Shown: positions 17,602-26,425, counted from the first letter of the stretch. The stretch is 64,000 nucleotides of DNA from Clostridium muellerianum (GCF_012926525.1 NZ_JABBNI010000063.1:62001-126000), one strand, 5' to 3'. A program made the numbers and translations. Notes: a model not told the origin generated them from the letters alone.

Positions 17602-18168
17602 TTACAAAGCAGTTTTGATACTTATAGCACTTTCAACAAACTTTTTGTATAATTCTCTTTCTTTTCCTTCTTGGAAGTATGAAAGTACTTCTTTTGTGGT
17701 TATTAATTTTTCTTTTTTATCTCCTATGTACATGCTATAGCTGCTCCACTGATAATCCTGTGGCTTTTCTACCATATTTGCTCTCAATGGATTTAGGTGT
17801 ATATATCTGCTTGCTTCAAGCATTTGTTCATCTGATTTTATAAACTCTGGATGATATCTATCTTGAAATAAGTGTCCTATATAATTATATTTTTTATTAA
17901 AATACTTTGCATACACGGCATTTACTCTACCTATAAATTGTCCTGGTGCTTTATCTTTAGTTTTGATCAGTATATGCACATGGTTATCCATTAAACAATA
18001 GCAAATTATTTTATATTCATCATACTCAAAATACTTTAATGCTTCTTCAATTAATGTTATGTAATATTGAAAATCTTCTTCGTCCTTAAATATATCATTC
18101 CTATGATTTCCCCTTGCAGTTATATGACAACTAGCTCCGCGGAACCAAGGAACTTTTGGTGTTGACAA
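17602..18168 (-). CDS. REP-associated tyrosine transposase (RAYT, Y1/HUH family)
   Basis: The 188-residue protein shows the IS200-like HUH signature NHVHILIK near residue 64, the RAYT lead-in ITARGNHRNDIFKDEEDF near 17 and HLFQDRYHPEFI around residue 98, with the catalytic Tyr expected in this central region. The ending ASRYIHLNPLRANMVEKP is also family-typical. RAYTs are single-domain nucleases thought to mobilise REP palindromes. Around this gene are at least nine REP-like elements, two of them flanking it and dprA in opposite orientation (16371 and 18373). The start is probably the TTG at 18168, eight bases after GGAGG. Confidence 0.88.
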   Translation of the reverse strand: MSTPKVPWFRGASCHITARGNHRNDIFKDEEDFQYYITLIEEALKYFEYDEYKIICYCLMDNHVHILIKTKDKAPGQFIGRVNAVYAKYFNKKYNYIGHLFQDRYHPEFIKSDEQMLEASRYIHLNPLRANMVEKPQDYQWSSYSMYIGDKKEKLITTKEVLSYFQEGKERELYKKFVESAISIKTAL

Positions 18169-18287
18169 AATAAAACCTCCTCCCTACTATTTATTTAAAA
18201 CTATTGCCAATTACAAGAATTTTACACACATCAAGTCAATTTTATTAAAAGTAATAGTAAATTTAACATAATGAACTTTCATATAAA

Positions 18288-18365
18288 ATTAAAAAGAGTA
18301 CGTACTAAAAAGTGATTATTTCTCACTTCAATACATACTCTTCTCTATTCTTATTTCAGTTATTT
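18288..18365. repeat. Nested hairpin repeat R2, copy 2
   Basis: GAGTACGTA and TACATACTC form the outer stem and AAGTGA/TCACTT the inner stem. The sequence is a close copy of 15787-15862. It lies downstream of the secreted-protein gene at 18409 and probably terminates it. Confidence 0.6.
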
Positions 18366-18372
18366 ATTTTAA

Positions 18373-18410
18373 AGCTTGTCATTGGAAAATTTTACACCCC
18401 TGGGGTCATT
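18373..18410 (+). repeat. REP-like element copy c
   Basis: GCTTGTCATTGGAAAATTTT followed by ACACCCCTGGGGTC abuts the stop codon of the gene at 18409. The second palindrome of the full-length element is missing. Confidence 0.7.
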
Positions 18411-19158
18411 ATTGAAATAAACTCCTTAATTGCAATAATGTTCCTATTGTAAAGTTACCCATCAAAGCATTTTTAAAATCAGCCTGTTCATCAGGTGAAA
18501 GACTATAATATTTAGCTTTAATAGAAGCTGTATCTGTTACTGTAGATGGATTGCTTATTTTTGCATCTATTGCTGATCTTATAGTACTTACCAAATTTTT
18601 TTCTGCTTGAGTTTTAACTAGTTCTTGAACTTTGGGTAAAACATTTTTAGCTTCTATTAATGCAGGATTCACATTTGTATTGGTACCTCCTGAGCTACTA
18701 GAATTTCCTGATGAGGATTTAACTATAGTAAATTTCATTCTAGCTTCTTTTGATAACTGAATGTTATCTTTGCTTAATAATGATTTTTTCACAACTATAG
18801 AATATGTTTGCCCATTTGTATAATTTGAACTTGGTGGCAGAACATCTACCAACATATTGTCAGAATTCAATTGCACTGTAACTGAAACTGCTTGTCCATT
18901 ACTATCTAATACCTGTATATTATCTTTTTTAAATGCCTGAGAATTTAATTGTTTGTTAAACTTTAGTGTCCACTTTTTATCTATGGCCACATCAGTTCTC
19001 TCTGGAAAAACTTTTATGTCACCATCATTAGTAGTACTTGCTGTGATTAATAGATTTGTCCTGTCCATTGAAGTATTAATGTTATCTGCAGCCATAGCTT
19101 TTCCACTACACAATGAAACAAATATTGCAGATGCAATTAAAATATTCCTTATCTTCAT
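18409..19158 (-). CDS. Secreted protein with Ig-like domain
   Basis: A signal peptide (MKIRNILIASAIFVSLCSGKAMA, cleavage after AMA) leads into an Ig-like domain of the SbsA/Big_5 type (residues about 45-150: VFPERTDVAIDKKWTLKFNK ... YSIVVKKSLLS). A Ser/Gly linker follows, then a helical C-terminal segment containing IKAKYYSLSPDEQADFKNAL. That ending resembles the C-terminus of the YpmS-like protein at 8794-9801. The protein is probably a cell-surface component that travels with this region. AAGGAG precedes the ATG. Confidence 0.65.
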   Translation of the reverse strand: MKIRNILIASAIFVSLCSGKAMAADNINTSMDRTNLLITASTTNDGDIKVFPERTDVAIDKKWTLKFNKQLNSQAFKKDNIQVLDSNGQAVSVTVQLNSDNMLVDVLPPSSNYTNGQTYSIVVKKSLLSKDNIQLSKEARMKFTIVKSSSGNSSSSGGTNTNVNPALIEAKNVLPKVQELVKTQAEKNLVSTIRSAIDAKISNPSTVTDTASIKAKYYSLSPDEQADFKNALMGNFTIGTLLQLRSLFQ

Positions 19159-19224
19159 AACTATTCTCCTTTTATATTATATTGTTAATTGTACATTATT
19201 ATATCATAAACTTGTTATAAATAG

Positions 19225-19315
19225 TAGCAAGCTAAATACCCCAGTGGTGCAAGATTTTACAGTCATGAGCTGTAAATTTTTCACTACTGGGTTCTTTCTA
19301 TACCTAAAAGATTGA
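19225..19315. repeat. REP-like element copy d (diverged)
   Basis: CCCCAGTGGTGCAAGATTTTACAG and a mirrored TTTCACTACTGGG form a larger imperfect inverted repeat of the same family. Copies d, e and f fill the 361-base gap 19159-19519. Confidence 0.45.
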
Positions 19316-19349
19316 ATTTGCTATTGCCTTATACGTTCTATTTTCTCAA

Positions 19350-19412
19350 CTTGTCACTGGAAAATTTTACACCCCTGGGGTCTTTGCGAGACCTGAAAGG
19401 TTGCACTTGCTA
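19350..19412 (+). repeat. REP-like element copy e (full length)
   Basis: The copy contains both palindromes, ACCCCTGGGGT and GGTCTTTGCGAGACC, and the trailing GAAAGGTTG. It is almost identical to 20113-20178 but is not beside an S-layer stop codon. Confidence 0.75.
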
Positions 19413-19440
19413 ATCAATGTTTTATCCGTTCATACTTTAT

Positions 19441-19517
19441 TCACAACCCCTGGGGGTGTTGCGAAACGAAGCGAGCTTGCTACTATCAAAAAAAGAACCG
19501 CCACATCTGCGATTCTT
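19441..19517. repeat. REP-like element copy f and adjoining terminator
   Basis: AACCCCTGGGGGTGTTGCG with GCGAGCTTGCTA is a short family member. It is followed by AAAGAACCGC/GCGATTCTTT (19489-19515), a stem that on the minus strand ends in a run of T and should terminate the coiled-coil gene at 19520. Confidence 0.55.
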
Positions 19518-19519
19518 TA

Positions 19520-19780
19520 CTATTTTACAGCTTTTAATGTTGCTATGTCATTCCAATTCTTAGATGTCACTATCTCTACAGCATTTAAATCTTTTCTTAT
19601 TCCTTTAACTTCACTATCAATACTTTCTAGTTTATCTTTGGTTTCAGTTCTAAATTCTGTTAAATCCGCTGTTTGTTCGATTACAGAATCTATCTTTTTT
19701 TCTATTCTATCTAATTTATCGTTTGTTTTATCTTGACCATCTACTAGTTGATTAAGTAATTCTAATATTTTATTTTCCAA
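19520..19780 (-). CDS. Small coiled-coil protein
   Basis: About 86 residues, almost entirely heptad coiled coil (ENKILELLNQLVDGQDKTND, KLDRIEKKIDSVIEQ). It resembles a shortened version of the protein at 15895-16311. A TTG at 19789 directly abuts AGGGAG, so the TTG at 19780, with eight bases of spacing, is a better start. No domain of known function is visible. Confidence 0.55.
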   Translation of the reverse strand: MENKILELLNQLVDGQDKTNDKLDRIEKKIDSVIEQTADLTEFRTETKDKLESIDSEVKGIRKDLNAVEIVTSKNWNDIATLKAVK

Positions 19781-19904
19781 GAATAACAACTCCCTATCAT
19801 CTATTTATTTTATCATATCTACGTTTTACATTTATATTTTAACATTTCCCTATTCTAGTTTCAACTTTAAATACAACATCACTAAATAACTATTTAATTA
19901 ACAA

Positions 19905-20178
19905 AAAGAACAGAAGAGTACCCCTAAAGATACTCTCATTTTTGATTTGATTATTTAGTTTTTCAGCCAGCATATGACCTGACTATTTTATGATATTAGA
20001 TATTTTTAGATATGTTAGTACAATTTTATCCGTTCATTTATTTAAATGGGAGAAGGAAGGTTGTCCTTCCCTTCCTCCCCTGTTATGGTTTTATTTATCC
20101 GTTTCCTTTTCTCAGCTTGTCACTGGAAAATTTTACACCCCTGGGGTCTTTGCGAGACCTGAAAGGTTGAGCTTGCTA
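19905..20178. repeat. Post-cassette repeat block, copy C
   Basis: About 270 bases closely matching 34615-34890 and 47325-47594. In order on the plus strand: a GAGTA/TACTC stem with T-rich flank (terminator for the S-layer unit), a stretch with TTTTTCAGCCAG and TGACCTGACTATTTTATG, a GGGAGAAGGAAGG hairpin, and a full REP-like element ending at the S-layer stop codon. Most of the 399-base gap 19781-20178 is this block; the rest is AT-rich with nothing further seen. Confidence 0.8.
20113..20178 (+). repeat. REP-like element copy g (full length, next to cassette C)
   Basis: CAGCTTGTCACTGGAAAATT, then TTACACCCCTGGGGTC, then TTTGCGAGACCTGAAAGGTT and GAGCTTGCTA. Two palindromes adjoin: ACCCC-T-GGGGT and GGTCT-TTGCG-AGACC. 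It ends at the S-layer stop codon. Confidence 0.8.
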
Positions 20179-23100
20179 TTAGTTTATTGCGCCTGATTGA
20201 ACTGTTACACTATGAACTACGCCACTAACTGTAACTTTTAAATTGCCAGCATTTGCATAAGTTTTTAACTGGTCTATAGTTAAAGTATCAAAGTCTGCTG
20301 CAGTAGCTGAAGCATTTCCTGTAACTGCTTTAGCAATAGCCATTTTAAGATCATTTGGAGCTGTAGCCTTAAGATCAAGTGTAGTTGCTCCTAAAGTTAC
20401 TTTTTCAGCACCATTATTTATTGCATTTGTTAAATTAGTAGCATTTACTGCTCCTATACTAGCTAAAGTAGATGTAGCTGCAACTTTTGATGTAATAACT
20501 ACATTACCAGCTTTATCCATAGTTGTTGATGCTACATCAGTACCACCAATTAAACTATTAATTACGTTGTTTGCACTTGCTATGCTTGGTAATACAAATT
20601 GTACTGCATGGTTTGTATTATAAGCAGTTCCGTTAGCACTCTTTAATGACTTAGCAACAACTAAAGTATGTTTATCTGCATTACTTAAAGTTCCATCTGG
20701 TAATGATATAACAATTGTGTTATCTTTTACGCCATCATCACCATCAATATCATTAGTTAATGTAATGTAACTTCCCTTTGGTAATAAATTACCATCTATT
20801 GTGTAGTTAGAAACATTAGTTGCATTTTCAGTATTTCCAGTAATAGTAACTGGTTCAGTAAATGTTACATATAATTTATCTTCTCCTGCACCATTAGGAT
20901 CAATTTTGAAAGCAGCTAAATTCATGTTATCTATATTTGTTTTTGCTTTATCATTAACATAGAAATCTTCACTTGTTGGAGCTTTAGATAATACAAATGC
21001 CTTAGTTAATGTTGCTGCTGTATTTCCAACATCATCACTAATTGATTTAACTACTACTGTCCAAGTTCCTTGGTAAGTTCCATTATCTACTAATTGCTGT
21101 ATTGTCTTTCCGCCAACAGTATTTGGTGATACTTTAAATATTGTATCTCCAGCACTTGCTGCCTCAGCTGTAGCATCAGCAGTATCTCCATAAGGTGTTA
21201 CTATACCATCAACTGTAACAGTATTTCCATCAGCATCTTTTCCTAAGAATTGAACTGTAGTTGTTTGTAATTTACCTTGTGTTTGAGCTATAGTATCAGT
21301 TCCATCTGCTGAAGTTGCAACACCGTCTTTAAGTATTCCAACTTTTACAGGTTCAGACATTATAACATCATACGCATTTGGTGTTTTATCATGAGCTTGA
21401 ACTATATCTTTTATAACTGGACTTGTTGTATCTGGATTTGCTATAGCAGTTCCAGTAATAGGTGCATCAAATGCATCTCCACTATCTTTACCATTTGCAG
21501 GATTTACTAATGCTTTAGCTTCAAAATGCAAAGCATATTTTCCATTATAATAGTTTTTATTTGTTTGCTGAGTCTTGTAAATTTTTGTCCAGTCTTCTTT
21601 AAGTTGAACAATATATTCAGAATCTGTAACTTTCTTCACATCAAGTATGCTACCGTTTGTAGGATCAATAAGCTTACCATTTGTAGTGTCTATATCAACA
21701 TTAGTAAATAAATCATACTTACCTGAACTGTTATAAGCATATAAAGCCATAGCAGGAGTTCCAGCAACATCACAATTAAATTTAACTCTGAATTGTTCTG
21801 GTGATTCAGCTACTACTGAAGCAACTGCTGGTACAACATCATTTCCTTGCACTGCAAAGTTAAGTACTTGAGTTGTAGAAATATTCTTAGTATCAGTATA
21901 TCCAGCAAAATCTTTTATTGCTGCTAATTGAATTGAATGGTTTCCTGCTGGTAAGAATACTTGCTCTCCAGCTTTGTGTGCTTTACCATCTATTGAATTA
22001 GTTGCTGTTACCGCATTGATGTATTTTCCAAAAGTTACAGTTAATACATTACGTGTATCAGTAAATTTATTTTGGTCAAAATCACCTGTAGATATTAATT
22101 TTGCAGGTGCAGTGTAATTCATATTTAATAAATCAAGTTTACCACCATCTATGCTAACTTGTTGTGTAGTTAAATCTACTACTGGATCTACTATTGGTTC
22201 TGAGAACACAACATTAACTCCAGTTAATCCAGTTGGTGTAACATTAGTTGGTTCAGCTGGTCTTGGGTCAGTTAATACGAATGATTGAGCTGACTTAACT
22301 CCAGTTGCATCAGTTATATCTACATTAACAGTAGTATTATCAGTTAAAGTAGTATCTTTACCTTTAGTTAGAATAACAACCATTGATTTTGCATCAGTAC
22401 CTGGTTTGAAACCTCTAGCCTTAAATGTTTTTCCTGTTCCTGGTTGAGATATAGCAACAACATATCCACCTTCATTTGCTCCATATGTTACTGCATTTCC
22501 GTCTTTATCAACCATGTAAGTTCCATCAGGATTTTGTTTTACAAAGTTCTTAACACTTACTTCTTTGTTGAAGTGAAGAGTTACTCTATCAGCAATATCT
22601 GATTCAGCTCCTACTACTATAGCATTATTTGAACCATTATTTGGTGATGGATCAAGTAAAACATTTGTTGTTCCAAATACTTTACCTATTAAAGCTTTAT
22701 AATCATTTGAAGCTTCATTTATTTGTGCATCTATTTTAGCAGCTACTTTTGAATTTTCTGTTTCTGATATAAATGTTACAGCAGCTTCACCATTTTGAAC
22801 TGTAACTCTGCTATTAGCTAAGTTACCAGCACTTGCTTTAAACTCAATAACCATACCATCAACATTTGCTGCTGGTGCTCCAGTTGATTTATCAATAAGT
22901 TTTGCTCTTACTGTAGTTGTATGTCCTGCATCTGCAATAACTGTTGAATCATCAGCAGTTACTGTTAATGCATAAGCATCATTAACTGATAATGATGTAA
23001 AGTCTCCTGTAAGATCAGCTTGAGTTGTTCCTGCAACTTTTAATCCTGTAGCTTTTACAGTATATTTAGTTGCCCAATCTGTTCCAGTTACATCTAAAAC

Positions 23101-23232
23101 TACTTTTGTTCTATCTTCACTTAATGTAGCACCATTAATTGTTACACCATCAATACTGAAGTTATCTTTAGTTGCAGCATCTACTGCTTTATTGAAAGTA
23201 ACTTGTACTTTAGTTTTAGTAATAGCACAACC
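20179..23232 (-). CDS. Silent S-layer 3' cassette C, start-less
   Basis: The open frame of about 1017 codons begins directly after a TAG at 23235-23233, two codons before the shared core (TGTGCTATTACT). There is no ribosome site or signal peptide; the first ATG is at 22854, inside an Ig-like domain. The product begins AITKTKVQVTFNKAV, is rich in Ig-like domains with Asp/Asn-rich loops, and carries SPEQFRVKFN, MSEPVKVGIL and VTFTEPVTI, which recur in cassettes A and B. It is about 1000 residues, as expected for the outer part of an S-layer protein. I regard it as expressible only after joining to the leader at 51178. Confidence 0.8.
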   Translation of the reverse strand, partial: GCAITKTKVQVTFNKAVDAATKDNFSIDGVTINGATLSEDRTKVVLDVTGTDWATKYTVKATGLKVAGTTQADLTGDFTSLSVNDAYALTVTADDSTVIADAGHTTTVRAKLIDKSTGAPAANVDGMVIEFKASAGNLANSRVTVQNGEAAVTFISETENSKVAAKIDAQINEASNDYKALIGKVFGTTNVLLDPSPNNGSNNAIVVGAESDIADRVTLHFNKEVSVKNFVKQNPDGTYMVDKDGNAVTYGANEGGYVVAISQPGTGKTFKARGFKPGTDAKSMVVILTKGKDTTLTDNTTVNVDITDATGVKSAQSFVLTDPRPAEPTNVTPTGLTGVNVVFSEPIVDPVVDLTTQQVSIDGGKLDLLNMNYTAPAKLISTGDFDQNKFTDTRNVLTVTFGKYINAVTATNSIDGKAHKAGEQVFLPAGNHSIQLAAIKDFAGYTDTKNISTTQVLNFAVQGNDVVPAVASVVAESPEQFRVKFNCDVAGTPAMALYAYNSSGKYDLFTNVDIDTTNGKLIDPTNGSILDVKKVTDSEYIVQLKEDWTKIYKTQQTNKNYYNGKYALHFEAKALVNPANGKDSGDAFDAPITGTAIANPDTTSPVIKDIVQAHDKTPNAYDVIMSEPVKVGILKDGVATSADGTDTIAQTQGKLQTTTVQFLGKDADGNTVTVDGIVTPYGDTADATAEAASAGDTIFKVSPNTVGGKTIQQLVDNGTYQGTWTVVVKSISDDVGNTAATLTKAFVLSKAPTSEDFYVNDKAKTNIDNMNLAAFKIDPNGAGEDKLYVTFTEPVTITGNTENATNVSNYTIDGNLLPKGSYITLTNDIDGDDGVKDNTIVISLPDGTLSNADKHTLVVAKSLKSANGTAYNTNHAVQFVLPSIASANNVINSLIGGTDVASTTMDKAGNVVITSKVAATSTLASIGAVNATNLTNAINNGAEKVTLGATTLDLKATAPNDLKMAIAKAVTGNASATAADFDTLTIDQLKTYANAGNLKVTVSGVVHSVTVQSGAIN
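23218..23229 (-). other. Putative recombination core, site C
   Basis: Read in the coding direction the site is TGTGCTATTACT with flanking arms TTAGGGTTGT and ACTAAAACTAA, an imperfect inverted repeat around GCTATT. This is the layout expected of a tyrosine recombinase crossover site. The upstream stop codon is TAG. Confidence 0.6.
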
Positions 23233-23564
23233 CTAACCATAATTTTCCTATTTCTTCGTACTAATCAACTCCAGTGAAATCAATGCTTCTCAATATTCTG
23301 TTGCTCTATCATTTGTTGCTCAATACATAATGGAATAAGCGTAACAGAAAGGATAGGTGTTCAAAATGGAATAGAAAAAAGGAAAAGGAATATACCATTT
23401 CCATTTGGAATTGAATAGAAGTGAACAAATTCAATTTATGCACAATATCGCTAGTTGTTCTTTTGTTGCTCATACTGCAGAAGGACAATAGTATCAGTAG
23501 TGTCAATAATTACAGCTATTTAGTATGAAATTAAATAACAAAAAAAAATGAAATGACATAATGT

Positions 23565-23645
23565 ACCCTAATATATTGGCACTACTAACATTGTAAAATT
23601 TAGTATTACAATAATGTCGGTAGTGCCGATAACTAAGGCTATATA
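23565..23645 (-). repeat. Interrupted palindrome family P, copy 1 (reversed)
   Basis: ATTGGCACTACTAACATT and AATGTCGGTAGTGCCGATAA are inverted about a central AAATTTAGTATT. In reverse orientation it aligns with the four copies at 25294, 26350, 30760 and 32429. It lies in the 424-base gap 23233-23657, which otherwise holds the flank of core C and an AT-rich stretch with no gene. Confidence 0.75.
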
Positions 23646-23657
23646 CAAAGAACTGCT

Positions 23658-23990
23658 CTAACTTGCTTGTGGTAATTCTAATTCAATTCCTGTCTTTAGA
23701 ATCTCTTCTACTAATCCTACGGGCTCACGGTATTCATCCATAGTAAACGGTTGTGGTTCTATATCCATGTCATAATCCATTGCAGATAATAGTAAAAAGT
23801 GAATTCCATCTACTCTACTCATATCCTTGAAGTAGTCTGAAAATATTGCAATATCAACATCACTATATCTATGAATAGTACCTTTTGCATAAGAACCAAA
23901 CAATATAGCCTTCTGAATAGGAATTTGTTTGCCTAACTCACGAATGTATTCTGCAATTATTTTTTGTACTGATTCAGAGATTTTATCCAT
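23658..23990 (-). CDS. MNT-type nucleotidyltransferase (HEPN partner)
   Basis: The 110-residue protein has the minimal nucleotidyltransferase motif GSYAKGTIHRYSDVDIAIFS around residues 32-51, with the two metal-binding Asp of DxD; a third acidic residue probably lies in the DIEPQPF segment. In HEPN/MNT modules this protein adenylylates the HEPN toxin and so neutralises it. It overlaps the HEPN gene by 34 bases. It lies between the recombinase pair and cassette C, a slot that in element 3 holds an Rpn-type nuclease. Confidence 0.85.
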   Translation of the reverse strand: MDKISESVQKIIAEYIRELGKQIPIQKAILFGSYAKGTIHRYSDVDIAIFSDYFKDMSRVDGIHFLLLSAMDYDMDIEPQPFTMDEYREPVGLVEEILKTGIELELPQAS

Positions 23991-24397
23991 TGAAATACCT
24001 CCTCTGTATTATTTAATACTCTTTTTGCCCTATTAGAATCAATAGTACTTGATATTTTCTCTTTGAAGGAAGGATATCTACCAGATATATAGTATGATAA
24101 TAATTCTGCAAAGAAGCTTTTATACTTCTGCAAATCTTCTTCAAATTGATTAATAGGTATATATTCACTAAGGTTAACTTCTCTTTTAAGTTGTCTTAAT
24201 ACATTCCAAATATTATGAATCATTGGTGGCTCATTGCCTGTATATAATGTATATATACCTTTTGCAAGTTTTTCTACTGCCTGTTGACTCATAAAGGCTA
24301 CATACATATACCTTCCGCCATACATCATTACTCTTGCTGAATCCAAATCATATTGTGCTGCTTCCAACCAATAGTCATATTTTTCTCTACTATTCAT
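23957..24397 (-). CDS. HEPN-domain protein (toxin partner of MNT)
   Basis: This all-helical 146-residue protein begins YWLEAAQYDLDSARVMMYGGRYMYVAFMSQQAVEKLAKG, the standard HEPN start, and later has LLSYYISGRYPSFKEKIS. HEPN domains are often metal-independent RNases; a canonical RxxxxH is not clearly visible, so activity is uncertain. The overlap with the nucleotidyltransferase gene points to a two-gene toxin-antitoxin-like unit that could stabilise the element. Confidence 0.8.
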   Translation of the reverse strand: MNSREKYDYWLEAAQYDLDSARVMMYGGRYMYVAFMSQQAVEKLAKGIYTLYTGNEPPMIHNIWNVLRQLKREVNLSEYIPINQFEEDLQKYKSFFAELLSYYISGRYPSFKEKISSTIDSNRAKRVLNNTEEVFQWIKSLNQYKK

Positions 24398-24455
24398 AAA
24401 TTTTCACATCCTCATATATATATATTATAACCAATTTCACAATTAATTTCACTAA

Positions 24456-25274
24456 TCATTTGCTGTTCAGTAATTGTTCTACCTCTCTTTCATAACCATA
24501 CTTTCTAAAGAATTCAAGCAATGCAGCAGCGAATATATCCCTTTGAGATACATTCTTTTCTCTTGAGAACTCCCTTACCATTACATCTAGTGGACTAACC
24601 ATGTGAACTGATTTAGTAACAAATACTCCTGGAAGTGCATACCTTGGAATAGTACCAGCATCGGATTGTGGTGTCAACATATCAACTAATTTTTCTTTGT
24701 TCTTCTGTAGCATCATTAGAAGAGGTACAAACTGCTGCAAATCCACTTGTTCTGAACTGATATTCTTAGCATTTGGTATAATTTCTATGATGTTATCATT
24801 ACTCTTTTCTAATCTAGTATCCGCTTGTGAATATGTTTCAAGCTCAGCCACTGATTCTTCAACCAGTCCTAATGACTTTGTATAATTCTTCTTCTCACTT
24901 GACCACTGATAGCCTTTTCCTGACATATAGGAAGCCATTTCCCTGTGATCTGCATAGCCTAATCTTTTAGCTATTACTTTTGGATCTGCACCTTCTTTAC
25001 TAAATAATGCTATCACCTGTGCTACTTTAGAAGTTGATGCAATAGTATCTTCTAAGGTAGTTCCTTCAAATCTATTGTAATTTGGTACATAATTTTGATT
25101 GTCTGAATCCCAATGGAAATTTCTACGTCTAACATACATATCTAACGACTTGTAATTAGAATACCCCATTTGTTTTGCTATTTCTTCTCTGTCAATACCT
25201 TCTGTAAGAAGTCTAATAACATTTTTCACCTTATCATCATATATAGGTTCATTTTCATTCTTTCTCAATTCCAT
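24456..25274 (-). CDS. Recombinase partner protein, copy of element 2
   Basis: A 272-residue paralogue of 10959-11789 and 39029-39781. The first repeat has YKSLDMYVRRRNFHWDSDNQ (about residues 42-61) and the second HREMASYMSGKGYQWSSEKK (about 111-130). The C-terminal 60 residues (LDVMVREFSREKNVSQRDIF) match the corresponding part of the paralogues and look like a helix-rich dimerisation or DNA-binding domain. No named family is recognised. GGGAGG precedes the ATG. The recombinase gene is about 100 bases upstream with palindrome P2 between them. Confidence 0.75.
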   Translation of the reverse strand: MELRKNENEPIYDDKVKNVIRLLTEGIDREEIAKQMGYSNYKSLDMYVRRRNFHWDSDNQNYVPNYNRFEGTTLEDTIASTSKVAQVIALFSKEGADPKVIAKRLGYADHREMASYMSGKGYQWSSEKKNYTKSLGLVEESVAELETYSQADTRLEKSNDNIIEIIPNAKNISSEQVDLQQFVPLLMMLQKNKEKLVDMLTPQSDAGTIPRYALPGVFVTKSVHMVSPLDVMVREFSREKNVSQRDIFAAALLEFFRKYGYEREVEQLLNSK

Positions 25275-25293
25275 CTCAAAATACCTCCCATTA

Positions 25294-25369
25294 TATAGCC
25301 ATGAATATTGGCACTACCAGCATTGTCGTCATACTAAATTTTACAACGCCAATAGTGTCGATATTTATA
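25294..25369 (-). repeat. Palindrome family P, copy 2
   Basis: TATAGCCATGAATATTGGCA is followed by CTACCAGCATTGTCGTCATA and, after ACTAAATTTTACAACGCC, AATAGTGTCGATATTTATAG. It fills the gap between the recombinase and its partner. Confidence 0.75.
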
Positions 25370-25374
25370 GATCA

Positions 25375-26238
25375 TTATATTGCGTTCACAGCAGTCTTTA
25401 GCTTGTCTATGCTTGAATGAGTATAAATACTTGTAACCTTTAAACTGCTATGACCTAATAGTTTCTGTACCTGAACTAGATTCACATCTTGCTGTACAAG
25501 ACGTGACGCAAAACTGTGGCGTAGTATATGACAGGTTACTTTCTTACTCCAACCAAGCTTTATAATAGCTTCTCCAAGAGTTCTATTTATATATTGTGCT
25601 GATAGCTTGCCTGTTTTATGATTAGCAAAAAATAATGGCGAATCTATATCTAATCTATCATTTTCTATATAGTTCTTTAGATAAGTATATAGTTTGTCTG
25701 ATATAGGGATAACTCTATCTTTATTTCCTTTTCCTGCTACTACATGAATAATTCTGTTATTAAGATCTACGGTGTCCAATGTAAGGCTTAAACATTCCGA
25801 TATCCTAAGACCTGTCATATATAAAGTTCTAACTACTAAATTAATCAATGGTTGTTCTATTGCTGCAAGAAGTTCTTCCACTTCTTCATCTATAAGATAT
25901 ACACGTTCCTTCTGCTGGAGCTTGATATTTTCAACAGATAATGCTACATCTCTTTCTACTATCTGTTTTTTATATGCCCAGGAGAAGAAAGATCGGATAG
26001 TATAAAGATTTCTGCTCCTAGATGCTGGTGCATAGTTTCTTTCTCCCTTCAAGTACAGCAAGAAATCCTCTATATCTGTAGATGTTACATCTTCTACATA
26101 ACATTCACAATTGTACTTTTTTGATAGATATTTTCCAAAATTGCTTAGATCTTTCCCATAACTATCTATTGTTTGAGAACTCCTATCAATAGTATCCATG
26201 TATTGAAGAAAGCTTTGTTTTCCTTCATCTAATAACAT
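25375..26238 (-). CDS. Tyrosine recombinase, copy of element 2
   Basis: 287 residues with catalytic Arg145 (MTGLR), Lys170, His237/Arg240 (CHILRH), His263 (LLGH) and Tyr272 (SIYTH). The N-terminal core-binding domain includes ASRSRNLYTIRSFFSWAYK, shared with the other two switch-associated recombinases. GAGGAGG precedes the ATG. It is followed by palindrome P2 and its partner gene. The three such pairs in this window each lie upstream of an S-layer cassette border, so I infer it serves core C or the excision of element 2. Confidence 0.9.
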   Translation of the reverse strand: MLLDEGKQSFLQYMDTIDRSSQTIDSYGKDLSNFGKYLSKKYNCECYVEDVTSTDIEDFLLYLKGERNYAPASRSRNLYTIRSFFSWAYKKQIVERDVALSVENIKLQQKERVYLIDEEVEELLAAIEQPLINLVVRTLYMTGLRISECLSLTLDTVDLNNRIIHVVAGKGNKDRVIPISDKLYTYLKNYIENDRLDIDSPLFFANHKTGKLSAQYINRTLGEAIIKLGWSKKVTCHILRHSFASRLVQQDVNLVQVQKLLGHSSLKVTSIYTHSSIDKLKTAVNAI

Positions 26239-26349
26239 TTAAATTACCTCCTCTATTATTAATCAAGGTTATAATATATATTTTAAATACTAATTATTAC
26301 TAATTAGTTGTGACTAATATTATCATAGTTAGTTTCCATACTACCTTTT

Positions 26350-26425
26350 ATAGCCCTAAATATCAGCACTATCATCATTATTGTCATCCTATTTTTTATA
26401 TTGTCTATAGTGCCGATATTTTAGA
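26350..26425 (-). repeat. Palindrome family P, copy 3
   Basis: TATAGCCCTAAATATCAGCA starts and GTGCCGATATTTTAG ends this copy, with ATTATTGTCATCCTATTTTT in the middle. It lies between the PrimPol-helicase stop and the recombinase start. Confidence 0.75.
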
